Source: Pseudomonas baetica (GTDB taxonomy: Bacteria; Pseudomonadota; Gammaproteobacteria; Pseudomonadales; Pseudomonadaceae). From it: DNA of 64,000 bases. The notes under the pieces were generated by a model, which ran no database searches, was not told where the DNA came from, and was given only the letters and a program-made list of their open reading frames with translations. The translations under genes were made by a program, and so were the position numbers. The stretch's first letter is position 1; each line of letters starts with the position of its first letter. Of this stretch, positions 1 through 9,545 are shown in pieces. Location of the stretch: NCBI RefSeq assembly GCF_002813455.1, contig NZ_PHHE01000001.1, forward strand, positions 3,038,001-3,102,000, in the 5' to 3' direction.

Positions 1-60
1 GCTTTAAACTCCAACTCCCTTTTCCATCGCCCTCTTCTTTATTAGCCACGAGTGGATTCC

Positions 61-1590
61 ATGACTACCACGCCTAAACCTTTGGTCCTGATCATTCTCG
101 ACGGCTTCGGTCACAGCGACAGCCCCGAATCCAATGCCGTTTTTGCGGCGAAGAAGCCCGTGCTCGATCGCCTGTGGGCCACCGTGCCGAACGGCTTGAT
201 CTCGGGCAGCGGCATGGACGTCGGCCTACCGGACGGCCAGATGGGCAACTCCGAAGTCGGCCACATGAACCTCGGCGCCGGTCGCGTGGTGTATCAGGAC
301 TTCACTCGTGTGACCAAAGCGATCCGTGACGGCGAGTTCTTCGAGAACCCGACCATCTGCGCCGCTGTGGATAAAGCCGTGGCCGCCGGCAAAGCCGTGC
401 ACTTCATGGGCCTGCTCTCGGATGGCGGCGTACACAGCCACCAGGATCACCTGATCGCCATGGCCGAACTGGCCTTCAAGCGCGGCGCCGAAAAAATCTA
501 CCTGCACGCCTTCCTTGATGGCCGTGACACCCCACCGAAAAGCGCCGCTTCGTCGATCGAACTGCTCGACGCGACCTTCCAGGCGCTCGGCAAGGGCCGC
601 ATCGCCAGCATCGTCGGCCGCTACTTCGCCATGGACCGTGACAACCGCTGGGATCGCGTGGCTCAGGCCTACAACCTGATCGTCGACGGCAACAGCGAAT
701 ACAACGCTGCCACCGCTCAGGAAGGCCTGGAAGCCGCTTACGCTCGCGGCGAGAGCGACGAATTCGTCAAAGCCACCACCATCGGTGAGCCGGTGAGAGT
801 CGAAGATGGCGACGCCGTGGTGTTCATGAACTTTCGCGCCGACCGTGCCCGCGAGCTGACACGCGTGTTCGTCGAGGACGACTTCAAGGACTTCGAACGC
901 GCGCGCCAGCCAAAACTGGCGGGGTTCGTCATGCTGACCCAATACGCGGCGAGCATTCCGGCACCTTCGGCTTTCGCCGCCGGCAGCCTGGAAAACGTCC
1001 TTGGCGACTATCTGGCGAAAAACGGCAAAACCCAGCTGCGCATCGCTGAAACCGAGAAATATGCCCACGTGACCTTCTTCTTCTCCGGCGGTCGTGAAGA
1101 ACCGTTCCCGGGCGAAGAGCGCATCCTGATCCCGTCGCCGAAAGTCGCCACTTACGACTTGCAGCCGGAAATGAGCGCGCCCGAGGTGACCGACCGCATC
1201 GTCGACGCCATCGAAAACCAGCGTTACGACGTGATCGTGGTCAACTACGCCAACGGCGACATGGTCGGCCACAGCGGCGTGTTCGACGCGGCAGTGAAGG
1301 CGGTTGAATGCCTCGACGCCTGCGTTGGACGCATCGTCGAAGCGCTGGAGCAGGTTGGCGGCGAAGCACTGATCACCGCTGACCACGGCAACGTCGAGCA
1401 AATGGCAGACGAGTCCACCGGGCAAGCACACACCGCACACACCACCGAGCCGGTGCCGTTCATTTACGTCGGCAAGCGTGACCTCAAGGTTCGTGAAGGC
1501 GGCGTATTGGCGGACGTGGCGCCGACCATGCTGAAGCTGCTGGGCCTGGAAAAACCGGCGGAAATGACTGGCACGTCTATCCTGGTGTAA
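61..1590 (+). CDS. gpmI: 2,3-bisphosphoglycerate-independent phosphoglycerate mutase
   Basis: Cytoplasmic Mn-dependent enzyme that interconverts 3- and 2-phosphoglycerate in glycolysis and gluconeogenesis. The 509-residue protein has the alkaline-phosphatase-like metal site at its N-terminus (LILDGFG) and the phosphoserine nucleophile at about Ser64 in [14 protein letters not shown]. The DHGN metal motif lies near the C-terminus, and the length is normal for the family. I chose ATG 61 over the in-frame GTG at 52 because [10 protein letters not shown] is the usual Pseudomonas N-terminus. It precedes an envC-like gene, an order conserved in Pseudomonas, with a REPIN between them. Confidence 0.97.
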   Translation: MTTTPKPLVLIILDGFGHSDSPESNAVFAAKKPVLDRLWATVPNGLISGSGMDVGLPDGQMGNSEVGHMNLGAGRVVYQDFTRVTKAIRDGEFFENPTICAAVDKAVAAGKAVHFMGLLSDGGVHSHQDHLIAMAELAFKRGAEKIYLHAFLDGRDTPPKSAASSIELLDATFQALGKGRIASIVGRYFAMDRDNRWDRVAQAYNLIVDGNSEYNAATAQEGLEAAYARGESDEFVKATTIGEPVRVEDGDAVVFMNFRADRARELTRVFVEDDFKDFERARQPKLAGFVMLTQYAASIPAPSAFAAGSLENVLGDYLAKNGKTQLRIAETEKYAHVTFFFSGGREEPFPGEERILIPSPKVATYDLQPEMSAPEVTDRIVDAIENQRYDVIVVNYANGDMVGHSGVFDAAVKAVECLDACVGRIVEALEQVGGEALITADHGNVEQMADESTGQAHTAHTTEPVPFIYVGKRDLKVREGGVLADVAPTMLKLLGLEKPAEMTGTSILV

Positions 1591-1616
1591 TCCGCTCGAT
1601 CACGCACCACAAAACC

Positions 1617-1708
1617 CTGTGGGAGCTGGCTTGCCAGCGATAGCAATCTGACAGCCAACATCTATGTTGAATGTGCAGACGCCATCGCTGACAAGCCAGC
1701 TCCCACAG
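1617..1708. repeat. REPIN (paired REP palindromes)
   Basis: Two inverted copies of a REP-like unit (TGTGGGAGCTGGCTTGCC and its complement) are separated by about 45 bases. This is the usual Pseudomonas REPIN arrangement and fills the gap between gpmI and the envC-like gene. It may fold as an mRNA hairpin. Confidence 0.85.
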
Positions 1709-1842
1709 TGGTTTATGGAGTTTTCGAAATGGAATTCGCTGTATTGCTTGCTCCAGTTATCACACAGCCCCAATTGGGCGTTTTTTTTGCAGCCTCGGGC
1801 GGGCATACTAGGCCGTCCCTTACCCTGGTGCCGCCCGCCCCT

Positions 1843-3129
1843 ATGCTTCGCGTCCTGATTGCCCTCGCTCTGACCTGCCTGCTCCAACCGGCCTTCGCTG
1901 ACGAGCGCGCACAAACCCAACAGCAGTTGGACGCCACGCGTCAGGACATTGCCGAGCTGAAAAAGCTGCTGGGCAAGCTCCAGGAAGAAAAATCCGGCGT
2001 GCAGAAAGAGCTCAAGGGCACCGAAACCGAGATGGGCAAGCTGCAGAAGCAGGTCGATGCCCTGCAGAAAGAACTGCAGAAAAGTGAATCCGAGCTGCAA
2101 CGGCTCGATGCGGAGAAAAAAAAACTCCAGAGCGCGCGCGCTGAACAACAGCGACTGATCGCCATCCAGGCCCGCGCGGCCTACCAGAACGGTCGGCAGG
2201 AATACCTCAAGCTGCTGCTCAACCAGCAGAATCCCGAGAAATTCGCCCGCACCCTCACCTATTACGACTACCTGAGCCAGGCCCGCCTGGAGCAGTTGAA
2301 GAACTTCAACGAAACCCTGCGCCAACTCGCCAATGTCGAGAAAGACATCGGCTTGCAACAAGCGCAATTGCTCGTCCAGAAAAGCAGCCTCGACACGCAG
2401 CGCGAAGAGCTCGACAAGGTTCGCAAGGAACGCCAGCAAGTCCTTGCCAAGCTCAACGACGACGTCAAGGCCCGCGATCAGAAACTCGCCTCTCGCGAGC
2501 AGGATCAGGCAGACCTGTCTAAAGTCCTTAAAACCATTGAAGAAACTCTGGCCCGCCAGGCCCGTGAGGCAGAAGAAGCGCGGCAGAAAGCGCTGATCGC
2601 CCAGCAGGAAGCGGAAAAAAAGCGCTTGCGTGAGGCGCAGGCTGAAAACAGCGACGCCCCACGAAAACCAGCCAGATCAACACCCGGCGCACTGGTCTCC
2701 AGCAGCGGCGAGACCTTCGGTGGCCCTTTTGCTGCAACCCGGGGAAAACTTCCGTGGCCGGTTGATGGTCGACTGTTGGCACGCTTCGGTGAAAGCCGTG
2801 GCGATGACGCCCGGACCAAGTGGGATGGCGTGATGATCAGCGCTTCCGCCGGCAGCCAGGTGCATGCCGTACACGGTGGGCGCGTGGTGTTTGCCGATTG
2901 GCTGCGGGGCGCCGGGCTGCTGGTGATCCTCGATCACGGCAACGGTTTTCTGAGTCTTTACGGTCACAACCAGACGCTGCTCAAGTCGGCCGGTGACGTG
3001 GTAAAAGCCGGTGAGTCCATCTCCACTGTCGGTAACAGTGGCGGTCAGGACACACCAGCACTGTATTTCGCAATTCGTCAGCAGGGTCACCCGAGTGATC
3101 CGGCGCAATGGTGCCGCGCGCAAGGATAA
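1843..3129 (+). CDS. envC: EnvC-like murein hydrolase activator (degenerate M23/LytM)
   Basis: Periplasmic activator of division amidases. The protein has 428 residues: a Sec signal peptide (MLRVLIALALTCLLQPAFA), a long coiled coil over roughly residues 20-290, a low-complexity linker and a C-terminal LytM domain. The LytM domain lacks the usual zinc ligands: KWDGV replaces the first His-containing motif and ALYFAIR replaces HLHFEIR. It therefore probably activates an amidase rather than cutting peptidoglycan itself. I chose ATG 1843 because the upstream in-frame extension (from GTG 1708) would put non-secretory residues before a clean signal peptide. It lies 31 bp before ctpA and is probably co-transcribed. 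Confidence 0.93.
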   Translation: MLRVLIALALTCLLQPAFADERAQTQQQLDATRQDIAELKKLLGKLQEEKSGVQKELKGTETEMGKLQKQVDALQKELQKSESELQRLDAEKKKLQSARAEQQRLIAIQARAAYQNGRQEYLKLLLNQQNPEKFARTLTYYDYLSQARLEQLKNFNETLRQLANVEKDIGLQQAQLLVQKSSLDTQREELDKVRKERQQVLAKLNDDVKARDQKLASREQDQADLSKVLKTIEETLARQAREAEEARQKALIAQQEAEKKRLREAQAENSDAPRKPARSTPGALVSSSGETFGGPFAATRGKLPWPVDGRLLARFGESRGDDARTKWDGVMISASAGSQVHAVHGGRVVFADWLRGAGLLVILDHGNGFLSLYGHNQTLLKSAGDVVKAGESISTVGNSGGQDTPALYFAIRQQGHPSDPAQWCRAQG

Positions 3130-3160
3130 GCGCGCCGCCTAATTCAGGAGTTCGTTCGAC

Positions 3161-4480
3161 ATGCTGCATTTGTCCCGCCTTACCTCGCTGGCTCTGACGA
3201 TCGCTCTGGTGATCGGCGCGCCTCTGGCGTTCGCCGCACAACCAGCCCCGGCCGTCGCTCCGGCAGGCACTGCCGCGACCTCCAAGGCGCCGCTGCCGCT
3301 GGAAGAGTTGCGCACCTTTGCCGAGGTCATGGACCGGATCAAAGCCGCTTATGTCGAGCCGGTGGACGACAAGACCCTGCTGGAAAACGCGATCAAGGGC
3401 ATGCTCAGCAACCTTGATCCGCACTCCGCTTACCTGGGCCCGGAAGATTTCACCGAGTTGCAGGAAAGCACCAGCGGCGAATTCGGTGGTCTGGGTATCG
3501 AAGTCGGTGCCGAAGACGGCTTCATCAAAGTCGTCTCGCCAATCGATGACACGCCAGCGTCGAAGGCCGGCATTCAGGCCGGTGACTTCATCGTCAAGAT
3601 CAACGGCGCGCCGACTCGCGGCCAGACCATGACCGAGGCCGTCGACAAGATGCGCGGCAAGATCGGTCAGAAAATCACCCTGACCCTGGTCCGCGACGGC
3701 GGCACGCCATTCGACGTGACTTTGGCGCGCGCCGTGATTCAAGTGAAGAGCGTCAAGTCGCAACTGCTTGAGTCGGGCTACGGCTATATCCGTATCACTC
3801 AGTTCCAGGTCAAGACCGGCGATGAGGTCTCCAAGGCCTTGGCGAAGATGCGCAAGGACAACGGCAAGAAACTCAACGGCATCATTCTCGACCTGCGCAA
3901 CAACCCGGGTGGCGTTTTGCAGGCCGCGGTGGAAGTGGTTGACCACTTCATTACCAAAGGTCTGATCGTCTACACCAAAGGCCGCATCGCCAACTCCGAG
4001 CTGCGTTTCTCTGCTACCGGAAAAGACGAAAGCGAAGCCGTGCCGATGGTCGTGCTGATCAATGGTGGCAGCGCCTCGGCGTCGGAAATTGTCGCCGGTG
4101 CTCTGCAGGACCAGAAACGCGCTGTGGTCATGGGCACCACCAGTTTCGGCAAAGGTTCGGTACAAACCGTGCTGCCGCTGAACAACGACCGCGCGCTGAA
4201 GATCACCACCGCGCTGTACTTCACACCCAATGGCCGTTCGATTCAGGCCCAGGGCATCGTCCCGGACATCGAAGTGCGCAAAGCCAAGATCACCAGCGAG
4301 GCGGACGGCGAATACTTCAAGGAAGCCGATCTGCAAGGCCATTTGGGCAACGGCAACGGCGGCGCCGACAAACCAAGCGGTTCGGCAGGCAAGGCCAAGG
4401 CCATGCCGCAGGATGACGATTACCAACTGGCCCAGGCCCTGAGCCTGCTCAAAGGGCTGAGCATCACATCCGGCCGTTGA
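3161..4480 (+). CDS. ctpA: S41 carboxy-terminal processing protease
   Basis: Periplasmic tail-specific serine protease. The 439-residue protein has a signal peptide ending near AFAAQ, a PDZ domain (about residues 95-185, with GLGIEV and AGIQAGDFIVKINGAP) and an S41 catalytic domain. The nucleophile Ser is in NGGSASASEI and the catalytic Lys in SFGKGSVQT. A GGAG-type ribosome site sits upstream of ATG 3161. In Pseudomonas, CtpA relatives degrade peptidoglycan cross-link hydrolases with an outer-membrane lipoprotein adaptor; that role is inferred from family knowledge. It lies in a unit with the EnvC-like gene and the following deacetylase. Confidence 0.95.
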   Translation: MLHLSRLTSLALTIALVIGAPLAFAAQPAPAVAPAGTAATSKAPLPLEELRTFAEVMDRIKAAYVEPVDDKTLLENAIKGMLSNLDPHSAYLGPEDFTELQESTSGEFGGLGIEVGAEDGFIKVVSPIDDTPASKAGIQAGDFIVKINGAPTRGQTMTEAVDKMRGKIGQKITLTLVRDGGTPFDVTLARAVIQVKSVKSQLLESGYGYIRITQFQVKTGDEVSKALAKMRKDNGKKLNGIILDLRNNPGGVLQAAVEVVDHFITKGLIVYTKGRIANSELRFSATGKDESEAVPMVVLINGGSASASEIVAGALQDQKRAVVMGTTSFGKGSVQTVLPLNNDRALKITTALYFTPNGRSIQAQGIVPDIEVRKAKITSEADGEYFKEADLQGHLGNGNGGADKPSGSAGKAKAMPQDDDYQLAQALSLLKGLSITSGR

Positions 4481-4482
4481 GG

Positions 4483-5259
4483 ATGAGTTTGCGTTTCGTC
4501 TTCGTTCTGTTGTGCTGTCTGGCGGGTGCTGTTCACGCAGAACCCGTCAGCCCAAAGCCACACAAAGCCTACCTGACACTGATCATCGACGACTTGGGGC
4601 AGAACCTGCCCCGGGATCGCCGTGTGCTGGCCCTGCCCGGCCCGGTAACCGCGGCGATCATGCCCGACACCCCGCACGCCACCGAATTCGCCCGCGAAGC
4701 CCATCGCGCCGGCAAGATCGTCATCCTGCACATGCCGATGGATCCGGCCACCGGGCCGTTCGCCTGGCACCCCGAACTGCCCATCGAAGAACTCGAAAAA
4801 CGCCTGAACGCTGCGTTCAAAAGGGTGCCGTTCACGGCCGGTATCAATAACCACATGGGCAGCCGCATGACCGCGCAACCGGTAGCGATGGCCTGGTTGA
4901 TGGGCGAGTTGCAACGCCGCCACAAGTTCTTCGTCGACAGCCGCACCAGCGCGCAGACAGTGGCCGCACAGCAGGCGCAGAAGATCGATCTGGCCAGCGT
5001 TTCACGGGATGTGTTTCTCGACGACGAACGCACCGAGGCGGCGATCTCCACACAGTTGCAGACGGCGATCAGCCTGGCGCGCAAGCAGGGTTCGGCGGTG
5101 ATGATCGGCCATCCGTATCCGCAGACCCTGGCGGTACTGGAGCGCGAATTGCCGAAGCTGAAGGCTCAGGGGATTGAGTGGATCGATATCCGGCAGATGA
5201 TCAGTGTGCGCAGTAACAAGGCCACGGCTGCTCATGGCAAGGATGGCGTTTATCGCTGA
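4483..5259 (+). CDS. divergent polysaccharide deacetylase family protein
   Basis: A 258-residue exported protein with a signal peptide (MSLRFVFVLLCCLAGAVHA) and the DUF610/YibQ-type NodB-like fold. Visible motifs are LIIDDLGQN near the N-terminus, ILHMPMDP, INNHMGSRMT and a late IGHPYPQT. The start ATG lies two bases after the ctpA stop, so translation is probably coupled. The in-frame TTG at 4477 is possible but would add only two residues. Substrate unknown; the envC-ctpA neighbourhood suggests an envelope polysaccharide. Confidence 0.9.
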   Translation: MSLRFVFVLLCCLAGAVHAEPVSPKPHKAYLTLIIDDLGQNLPRDRRVLALPGPVTAAIMPDTPHATEFAREAHRAGKIVILHMPMDPATGPFAWHPELPIEELEKRLNAAFKRVPFTAGINNHMGSRMTAQPVAMAWLMGELQRRHKFFVDSRTSAQTVAAQQAQKIDLASVSRDVFLDDERTEAAISTQLQTAISLARKQGSAVMIGHPYPQTLAVLERELPKLKAQGIEWIDIRQMISVRSNKATAAHGKDGVYR

Positions 5260-5282
5260 ATCCGCAACGCCCTAAAACAAAA

Positions 5283-5366
5283 TGTGGGGGCGGGCTTGCT
5301 CGCGAATGCAATGCTTCAGCCAATATCTGAGTTGCCTGACACGACGCCTTCGCGAGCAAGCCCACA
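5283..5366. repeat. REPIN
   Basis: Inverted REP pair (TGTGGGGGCGGGCTTGCTCG ... CGAGCAAGCCCACACA) in the gap between convergent genes. It may also act as a bidirectional transcript end. Confidence 0.85.
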
Positions 5367-5393
5367 CACAATTGAATCGCGGTGACGCTGGGG

Positions 5394-6149
5394 TTAGAGA
5401 TACCGCCCCATGATGTCGTCCACCACGCCATCCTTGCGCATCTGATCCAGCGCTGTCTGGAGCTTTTTCACTGTCTCGTCCGGCACATCTTTATTCAGCG
5501 CCAGATAGAGTTCAGCGCTGTTGAAGCGCAGCACCGTCTTGAGCCCGGTCACACCATCCTGCCGCGCCAGATAGTGCCCGGCCGGATCGCCAGTGGCCCA
5601 CAGATCGATCTGACCGTTAACCAGTTTCTTGGCATTGTCCTGATCGCGCAGCACCACCACCGGCTTCAAGCCCTGCTTGGTCAGCGTTTCGGCAATCGCA
5701 TCGCCCTTGTAGGCACCGATCTTGTATTTGCGCGCATCATTGAGGGTTTCGAGGGTGATCTTGCTGTCGGCCTTGGCCAACAGGATCCAGTCGTCGGGGC
5801 CGATCGGGCCCACCCATTTGAAGAGTTTCTCGCGATCCGGCAGCCGCGCCATGACGAAGGCACCGTAACCGGGATTTTCCAGCGCCAGTTTGTACACCCG
5901 CTCCCAAGGGAAGCGCAGGGTCAGGCTGTAAGTGAGGCCGGCACGCTGGAACATCTCGCGCACGATATCGGTGGCGATGCCGTTGATGTTCTCGCCCTGG
6001 GCGAAGTTCTTGCCATTCTTCGCCATGTTGTACGGCGGGAAGTTTTCGGTGAGGAGCACCAGATCGGTGTCGGGACTGTCCTCGGCACGGGCCGTGTTGA
6101 CCAGCAACACAGCAGCACTGGCGAGAACGAGAAGCAGGCGTTTGATCAT
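5394..6149 (-). CDS. periplasmic solute-binding protein, amino acid (SBP_bac_3) type
   Basis: A 251-residue secreted protein with a signal peptide ending ARAED and the family-3 solute-binding fold (LTENFPPYNM near the N-terminus, INGIATDIVREMFQRAG). It probably binds an amino acid or related small solute. No permease or ATPase genes lie next to it, so it is an orphan receptor. It follows hisF on the same strand after 73 bp and may be read from the his operon, although its function is unrelated. An aromatic amino acid dehydratase-like use of the fold cannot be excluded. Confidence 0.85.
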   Translation of the reverse strand: MIKRLLLVLASAAVLLVNTARAEDSPDTDLVLLTENFPPYNMAKNGKNFAQGENINGIATDIVREMFQRAGLTYSLTLRFPWERVYKLALENPGYGAFVMARLPDREKLFKWVGPIGPDDWILLAKADSKITLETLNDARKYKIGAYKGDAIAETLTKQGLKPVVVLRDQDNAKKLVNGQIDLWATGDPAGHYLARQDGVTGLKTVLRFNSAELYLALNKDVPDETVKKLQTALDQMRKDGVVDDIMGRYL

Positions 6150-6222
6150 GTCGGGCTACCGGAATCCATGGCGTGCCCAAGAGTGCCTTGGGTACGCCAT
6201 GCTGTCCACTGGCCTGTACGGT

Positions 6223-6993
6223 TTAGCGCATCACGATGCCGCGTTTGGCCATATACGCTTTCGCTTCCTGCACCGTGTATTCGCCGAAGTGGAAAATACT
6301 CGCCGCCAGCACTGCGCTGGCGTGACCTTCGAGGATGCCGTCGGCCAGATGCTGCAGGTTGCCAACGCCGCCGGAAGCGATCACCGGAATACCCAGCGCA
6401 TCGCTGATGGCGCGGGTAACACCAAGGTCGAAACCGTTTTTCATACCGTCCTGATCCATGCTGGTCAGCAGGATCTCGCCGGCACCGAGGCCTTCCATTT
6501 TCTTCGCCCACTCGACGGCGTCGAGGCCGGTCGGCTTGCGCCCGCCGTGGGTGAAGATTTCCCAGCGCGGGGTTTCGCCCGGCAGCGAGACCTTCTTGGC
6601 GTCGATCGCGACGACGATGCACTGCGAGCCGAAATGCTGCGCCGCTTCGCCGACAAATTCCGGGTTGAACACCGCAGCCGTGTTGATCGAGACCTTGTCC
6701 GCGCCGGCATTGAGCAGATTGCGGATGTCCTGCACGGTGCGTACGCCACCGCCGACGGTCAGCGGAATGAACACCTGGCTGGCCATGCGCTCGACGGTAT
6801 GCAGCGTGGTGTCACGGCCATCGACGCTGGCGGTAATGTCGAGAAAGGTAATCTCGTCGGCACCCTGCTCGTCATAGCGACGGGCGATTTCCACCGGGTC
6901 GCCGGCATCGCGGATGTTCTCGAACTTCACACCTTTGACGACCCGACCGTTATCCACGTCCAGGCAAGGGATGATGCGTTTGGCCAGCGCCAT
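6223..6993 (-). CDS. hisF: imidazole glycerol phosphate synthase, cyclase subunit
   Basis: Cyclase subunit of IGP synthase. With ammonia from HisH it converts PRFAR to IGP and AICAR in histidine synthesis. The 256-residue TIM barrel starts [21 protein letters not shown], with catalytic Asp in CLDVD and in LLTSMDQDG, and phosphate-binding GGG and SGG loops. It lies 9 bp after hisA in the his operon. Confidence 0.98.
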   Translation of the reverse strand: MALAKRIIPCLDVDNGRVVKGVKFENIRDAGDPVEIARRYDEQGADEITFLDITASVDGRDTTLHTVERMASQVFIPLTVGGGVRTVQDIRNLLNAGADKVSINTAAVFNPEFVGEAAQHFGSQCIVVAIDAKKVSLPGETPRWEIFTHGGRKPTGLDAVEWAKKMEGLGAGEILLTSMDQDGMKNGFDLGVTRAISDALGIPVIASGGVGNLQHLADGILEGHASAVLAASIFHFGEYTVQEAKAYMAKRGIVMR

Positions 6994-7002
6994 GGTCAGT
7001 CC

Positions 7003-7740
7003 TCAGCCTTGGTACGAATCGCAGAAAGCTTGCGCTTCAGCGACGTCGAGGGTGCCTTCGTAGATCGCCCGGCCGGTGATTGCGCCGATGATGCCCGGCG
7101 CCTTGGCGTCGAGCAGCGACTTGATGTCACCCAGATTGTGGATGCCGCCGGAAGCGATCACCGGGATCTTGGTGGCAGCGGCCAGCGCGGCGGTGAACGG
7201 CACGTTGCAGCCCTGCATCATGCCGTCTTTGGCGATGTCGGTATAAACGATCGACGACACGCCGTCGGCTTCGAACTGCTTGGCCAGATCGATGACTTGC
7301 ACGGTGCTGATTTCAGCCCAGCCGTCGGTAGCGACGAAACCGTCCTTGGCGTCGAGGCCAACGATGATTTTGCCCGGGAACGCGCGGCACGCTTCAGCGA
7401 CGAACGCCGGATCTTTCACCGCTTTGGTGCCGATGATCACGTAGCTCACGCCCGCCTTGACGTAGTGCTCGATGGTTTCCAGCGAGCGAATGCCGCCGCC
7501 GATCTGGATCGGCAGGGTCGGGTAACGCTTGGCGATGGCGGTGACCACTTCGCCGTTGACCGGTTGGCCTTCGAATGCGCCGTTCAGATCGACCAGATGC
7601 AGACGACGGCAACCGCCCTCCACCCACTTGGCAGCCATGCTCACCGGGTCATCGGAGAACACTGTGGAATCTTCCATGCGGCCTTGGCGCAGACGTACGC
7701 AGGCACCGTCTTTAAGATCGATAGCGGGAATAATCAGCAT
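7003..7740 (-). CDS. hisA: phosphoribosylformimino-AICAR phosphate isomerase
   Basis: Converts ProFAR to PRFAR in histidine synthesis. The 245-residue TIM barrel starts [20 protein letters not shown], carries the second catalytic Asp in VYTDIAKDG, and ends with phosphate loops such as ASGGI. I chose ATG 7740; upstream in-frame codons give a non-conserved MKVCQ extension. Downstream hisF is 9 bp away. Confidence 0.98.
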   Translation of the reverse strand: MLIIPAIDLKDGACVRLRQGRMEDSTVFSDDPVSMAAKWVEGGCRRLHLVDLNGAFEGQPVNGEVVTAIAKRYPTLPIQIGGGIRSLETIEHYVKAGVSYVIIGTKAVKDPAFVAEACRAFPGKIIVGLDAKDGFVATDGWAEISTVQVIDLAKQFEADGVSSIVYTDIAKDGMMQGCNVPFTAALAAATKIPVIASGGIHNLGDIKSLLDAKAPGIIGAITGRAIYEGTLDVAEAQAFCDSYQG

Positions 7741-7782
7741 CTGGCAAACCTTCAAATTCGAATGTTCAGCTTGGCTCGAAAA

Positions 7783-8043
7783 TCAGTTTTTCTCGAGCGC
7801 CCACAGGTCGCTTTCGATGCTTTCAAACCGCTCTTTGAGGTGGGTCTGCACATCGAAAATCGCCCTGTTGTAATAGTGCGGAGCAATTTCGCGGGTAAAC
7901 AACTCAAGAATCTCGGCCGCTTCGAATGACCCCAGGTCAAGTTCGAAGCGATCCTCCATGAAGCGTTTGATCTTGTGATTGGCCTCGCTCTCCTGTTCGG
8001 GAGTGAGGGTCAGGATCGGCGGCTTGGATTTCTTGGCGGCCAT
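7783..8043 (-). CDS. DUF2164 family small protein inside the his operon
   Basis: An 86-residue protein with a lysine-rich start (MAAKKSKPPILTLTPEQESE) followed by a compact helical domain (FMEDRFELDLGSFEAAEILELF, IAPHYYNRAIFDVQTHL) typical of DUF2164. Its ATG directly follows the hisH stop codon, so translation is coupled. Function unknown. A position between hisH and hisA recurs in Pseudomonas, but nothing in the sequence links it to histidine chemistry. Confidence 0.88.
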   Translation of the reverse strand: MAAKKSKPPILTLTPEQESEANHKIKRFMEDRFELDLGSFEAAEILELFTREIAPHYYNRAIFDVQTHLKERFESIESDLWALEKN

Positions 8044-8682
8044 TTACCAGCGACCGTCCCACGCGGCGAAGTTCTGCAGCAATTGCAGGCCATGGGTATG
8101 ACTCTTCTCCGGGTGAAACTGCACGGCGAAGCGCGAGCCATCGGCCAGTGCTGCAGCAAAATCGACACCGTAGTGACCGCCGCCCACCACCTGCCGCGCG
8201 TTGGCAGCGGCGATGTAGTAGCTGTGCACAAAGTAGAAACGCGCCATGTCCGGAATGTCGTGCCACAGCGGGTGGCTGACTTTCTGCTTCACTTCGTTCC
8301 AGCCCATGTGCGGCACTTTCAGGTGTTCGCCGTCTTCGTGCAGATCTTTGCCGAAGAACTTCACCGCGCCCGGGAACAGGCCGATGCAGTCGACGCCGTC
8401 GTTTTCTTCACTGGTATCGAGCAAGGCTTGCATGCCGACACAGATGCCGAGGAACGGACGGTCCTGGCTGACTTCACGCACCAGCGAGTCGAAACCGAGG
8501 CGACGGATCTCTGCCATGCAATCGCGAATCGCACCGACGCCGGGGAAGACCACGCGGTCAGCTTCGCGGATCACGTCCGCATCGCTGGTGATCAGCACTT
8601 TGCCGGCACCCACGTGCTCGAGGGCCTTGGCCACCGAGTGCAGGTTGCCCATGCCGTAATCGATAACTGCAACCGTCTGCAT
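8044..8682 (-). CDS. hisH: imidazole glycerol phosphate synthase, glutamine amidotransferase subunit
   Basis: Class I glutaminase that feeds ammonia to HisF. The 212-residue protein begins [20 protein letters not shown]. It has the nucleophile Cys in [10 protein letters not shown] and the His/Glu pair in [13 protein letters not shown]. Its ATG overlaps the hisB stop codon (TAATG). Confidence 0.98.
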   Translation of the reverse strand: MQTVAVIDYGMGNLHSVAKALEHVGAGKVLITSDADVIREADRVVFPGVGAIRDCMAEIRRLGFDSLVREVSQDRPFLGICVGMQALLDTSEENDGVDCIGLFPGAVKFFGKDLHEDGEHLKVPHMGWNEVKQKVSHPLWHDIPDMARFYFVHSYYIAAANARQVVGGGHYGVDFAAALADGSRFAVQFHPEKSHTHGLQLLQNFAAWDGRW

Positions 8683-9275
8683 TACAGAACGCCTTTGGTC
8701 GATGGCATTTGCCCGGCCATGCGCTCGTCCAGCTCAACAGCCATGCGCAATGCGCGGCCGAAAGCCTTGAACACGGTTTCGATCTGGTGGTGAGTATTGG
8801 TGCCGCGCAGATTGTCGATGTGCAGGCTGACCAGCGCGTGGTTGACGAAGCCCTGGAAGAACTCCTGGAACAGATCAACGTCGAAGCCGCCAACGGTGGC
8901 GCGGGTGTACGGCACGTGCATCTGCAAGCCTGGACGGCCGGAGAAGTCGATCACCACACGCGACAGCGCTTCATCGAGCGGCACGTAGGCGTGACCGTAG
9001 CGACGGATGCCTTTTTTGTCGCCGATGGCTTTGGCAAACGCCTGGCCGAGGGTGATACCGACGTCTTCCACCGTATGGTGGTCGTCGATATGCAGATCGC
9101 CCTTGCATTCAATATCCAGGTCGATCAACCCGTGACGGGCGATCTGATCCAGCATGTGCTCAAGAAAAGGAACACCGATATCGAATCGGGCCTTTCCGGT
9201 GCCATCAAGGTTGATCGAGGCTTTGATCTGGGTTTCCAGAGTGTCGCGCTCGACAGACGCCTTACGTTCGGCCAT
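8682..9275 (-). CDS. hisB: imidazoleglycerol-phosphate dehydratase
   Basis: Dehydrates IGP to imidazole acetol phosphate. The 197-residue protein is the single-domain form without a phosphatase fusion, as expected in Pseudomonas. The metal-binding motifs are [25 protein letters not shown] and [13 protein letters not shown] chose ATG 9275 over an in-frame GTG one codon upstream. It is the first gene of the minus-strand his operon. Confidence 0.98.
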   Translation of the reverse strand: MAERKASVERDTLETQIKASINLDGTGKARFDIGVPFLEHMLDQIARHGLIDLDIECKGDLHIDDHHTVEDVGITLGQAFAKAIGDKKGIRRYGHAYVPLDEALSRVVIDFSGRPGLQMHVPYTRATVGGFDVDLFQEFFQGFVNHALVSLHIDNLRGTNTHHQIETVFKAFGRALRMAVELDERMAGQMPSTKGVL

Positions 9276-9313
9276 CACCAGCTCCGCAAAATCATTGGGC
9301 GAAAAAGGCAGCC

Positions 9314-9319
9314 ATTATA
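9314..9319 (-). promoter_or_regulatory. -10 element upstream of hisB
   Basis: A perfect TATAAT on the minus strand lies 39-44 bases upstream of the hisB ATG. The -35 region is weak (about TTTCTG at 17 bp spacing), so the promoter call rests on the -10 and its position. Confidence 0.4.
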
Positions 9320-9432
9320 GGGGCGCGGGGCCGAAACAGAAACACGAGACGTGATATGGCAGACGGATAGAACCCCCGGCTGTCGCGGGTAGACATGTCC
9401 ATACAACTCGTTTCGGACACCCTAAAAACAAA

Positions 9433-9522
9433 TGTGGGAGCGAGCCTGCTCGCGAAAGCGGTATATCAGCCAACACTGATGTCGACTGACACTCCGTCTT
9501 CGCGAGCAGGCTCGCTCCCACA
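9433..9522. repeat. REPIN
   Basis: Inverted pair TGTGGGAGCGAGCCTGCTCG ... CGAGCAGGCTCGCTCCCACA with a central spacer of about 50 bases, located between the MFS gene and the hisB promoter region. Confidence 0.87.
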
Positions 9523-9545
9523 GGGGTACTGCGTTTACCGTTTAC

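Noticed and set aside
226..1440. A long minus-strand ORF inside gpmI
   Set aside because: It is a mirror of the GC-rich codon pattern of gpmI and has no recognisable domain or ribosome site.
2981..4426. A 481-codon minus-strand ORF over ctpA
   Set aside because: Antisense shadow of the well-supported protease gene; the sequence is low-complexity and not family-like.
5932..7929. A 665-codon plus-strand ORF over hisF and hisA
   Set aside because: Antisense to two certain histidine genes, and its product has no domain.
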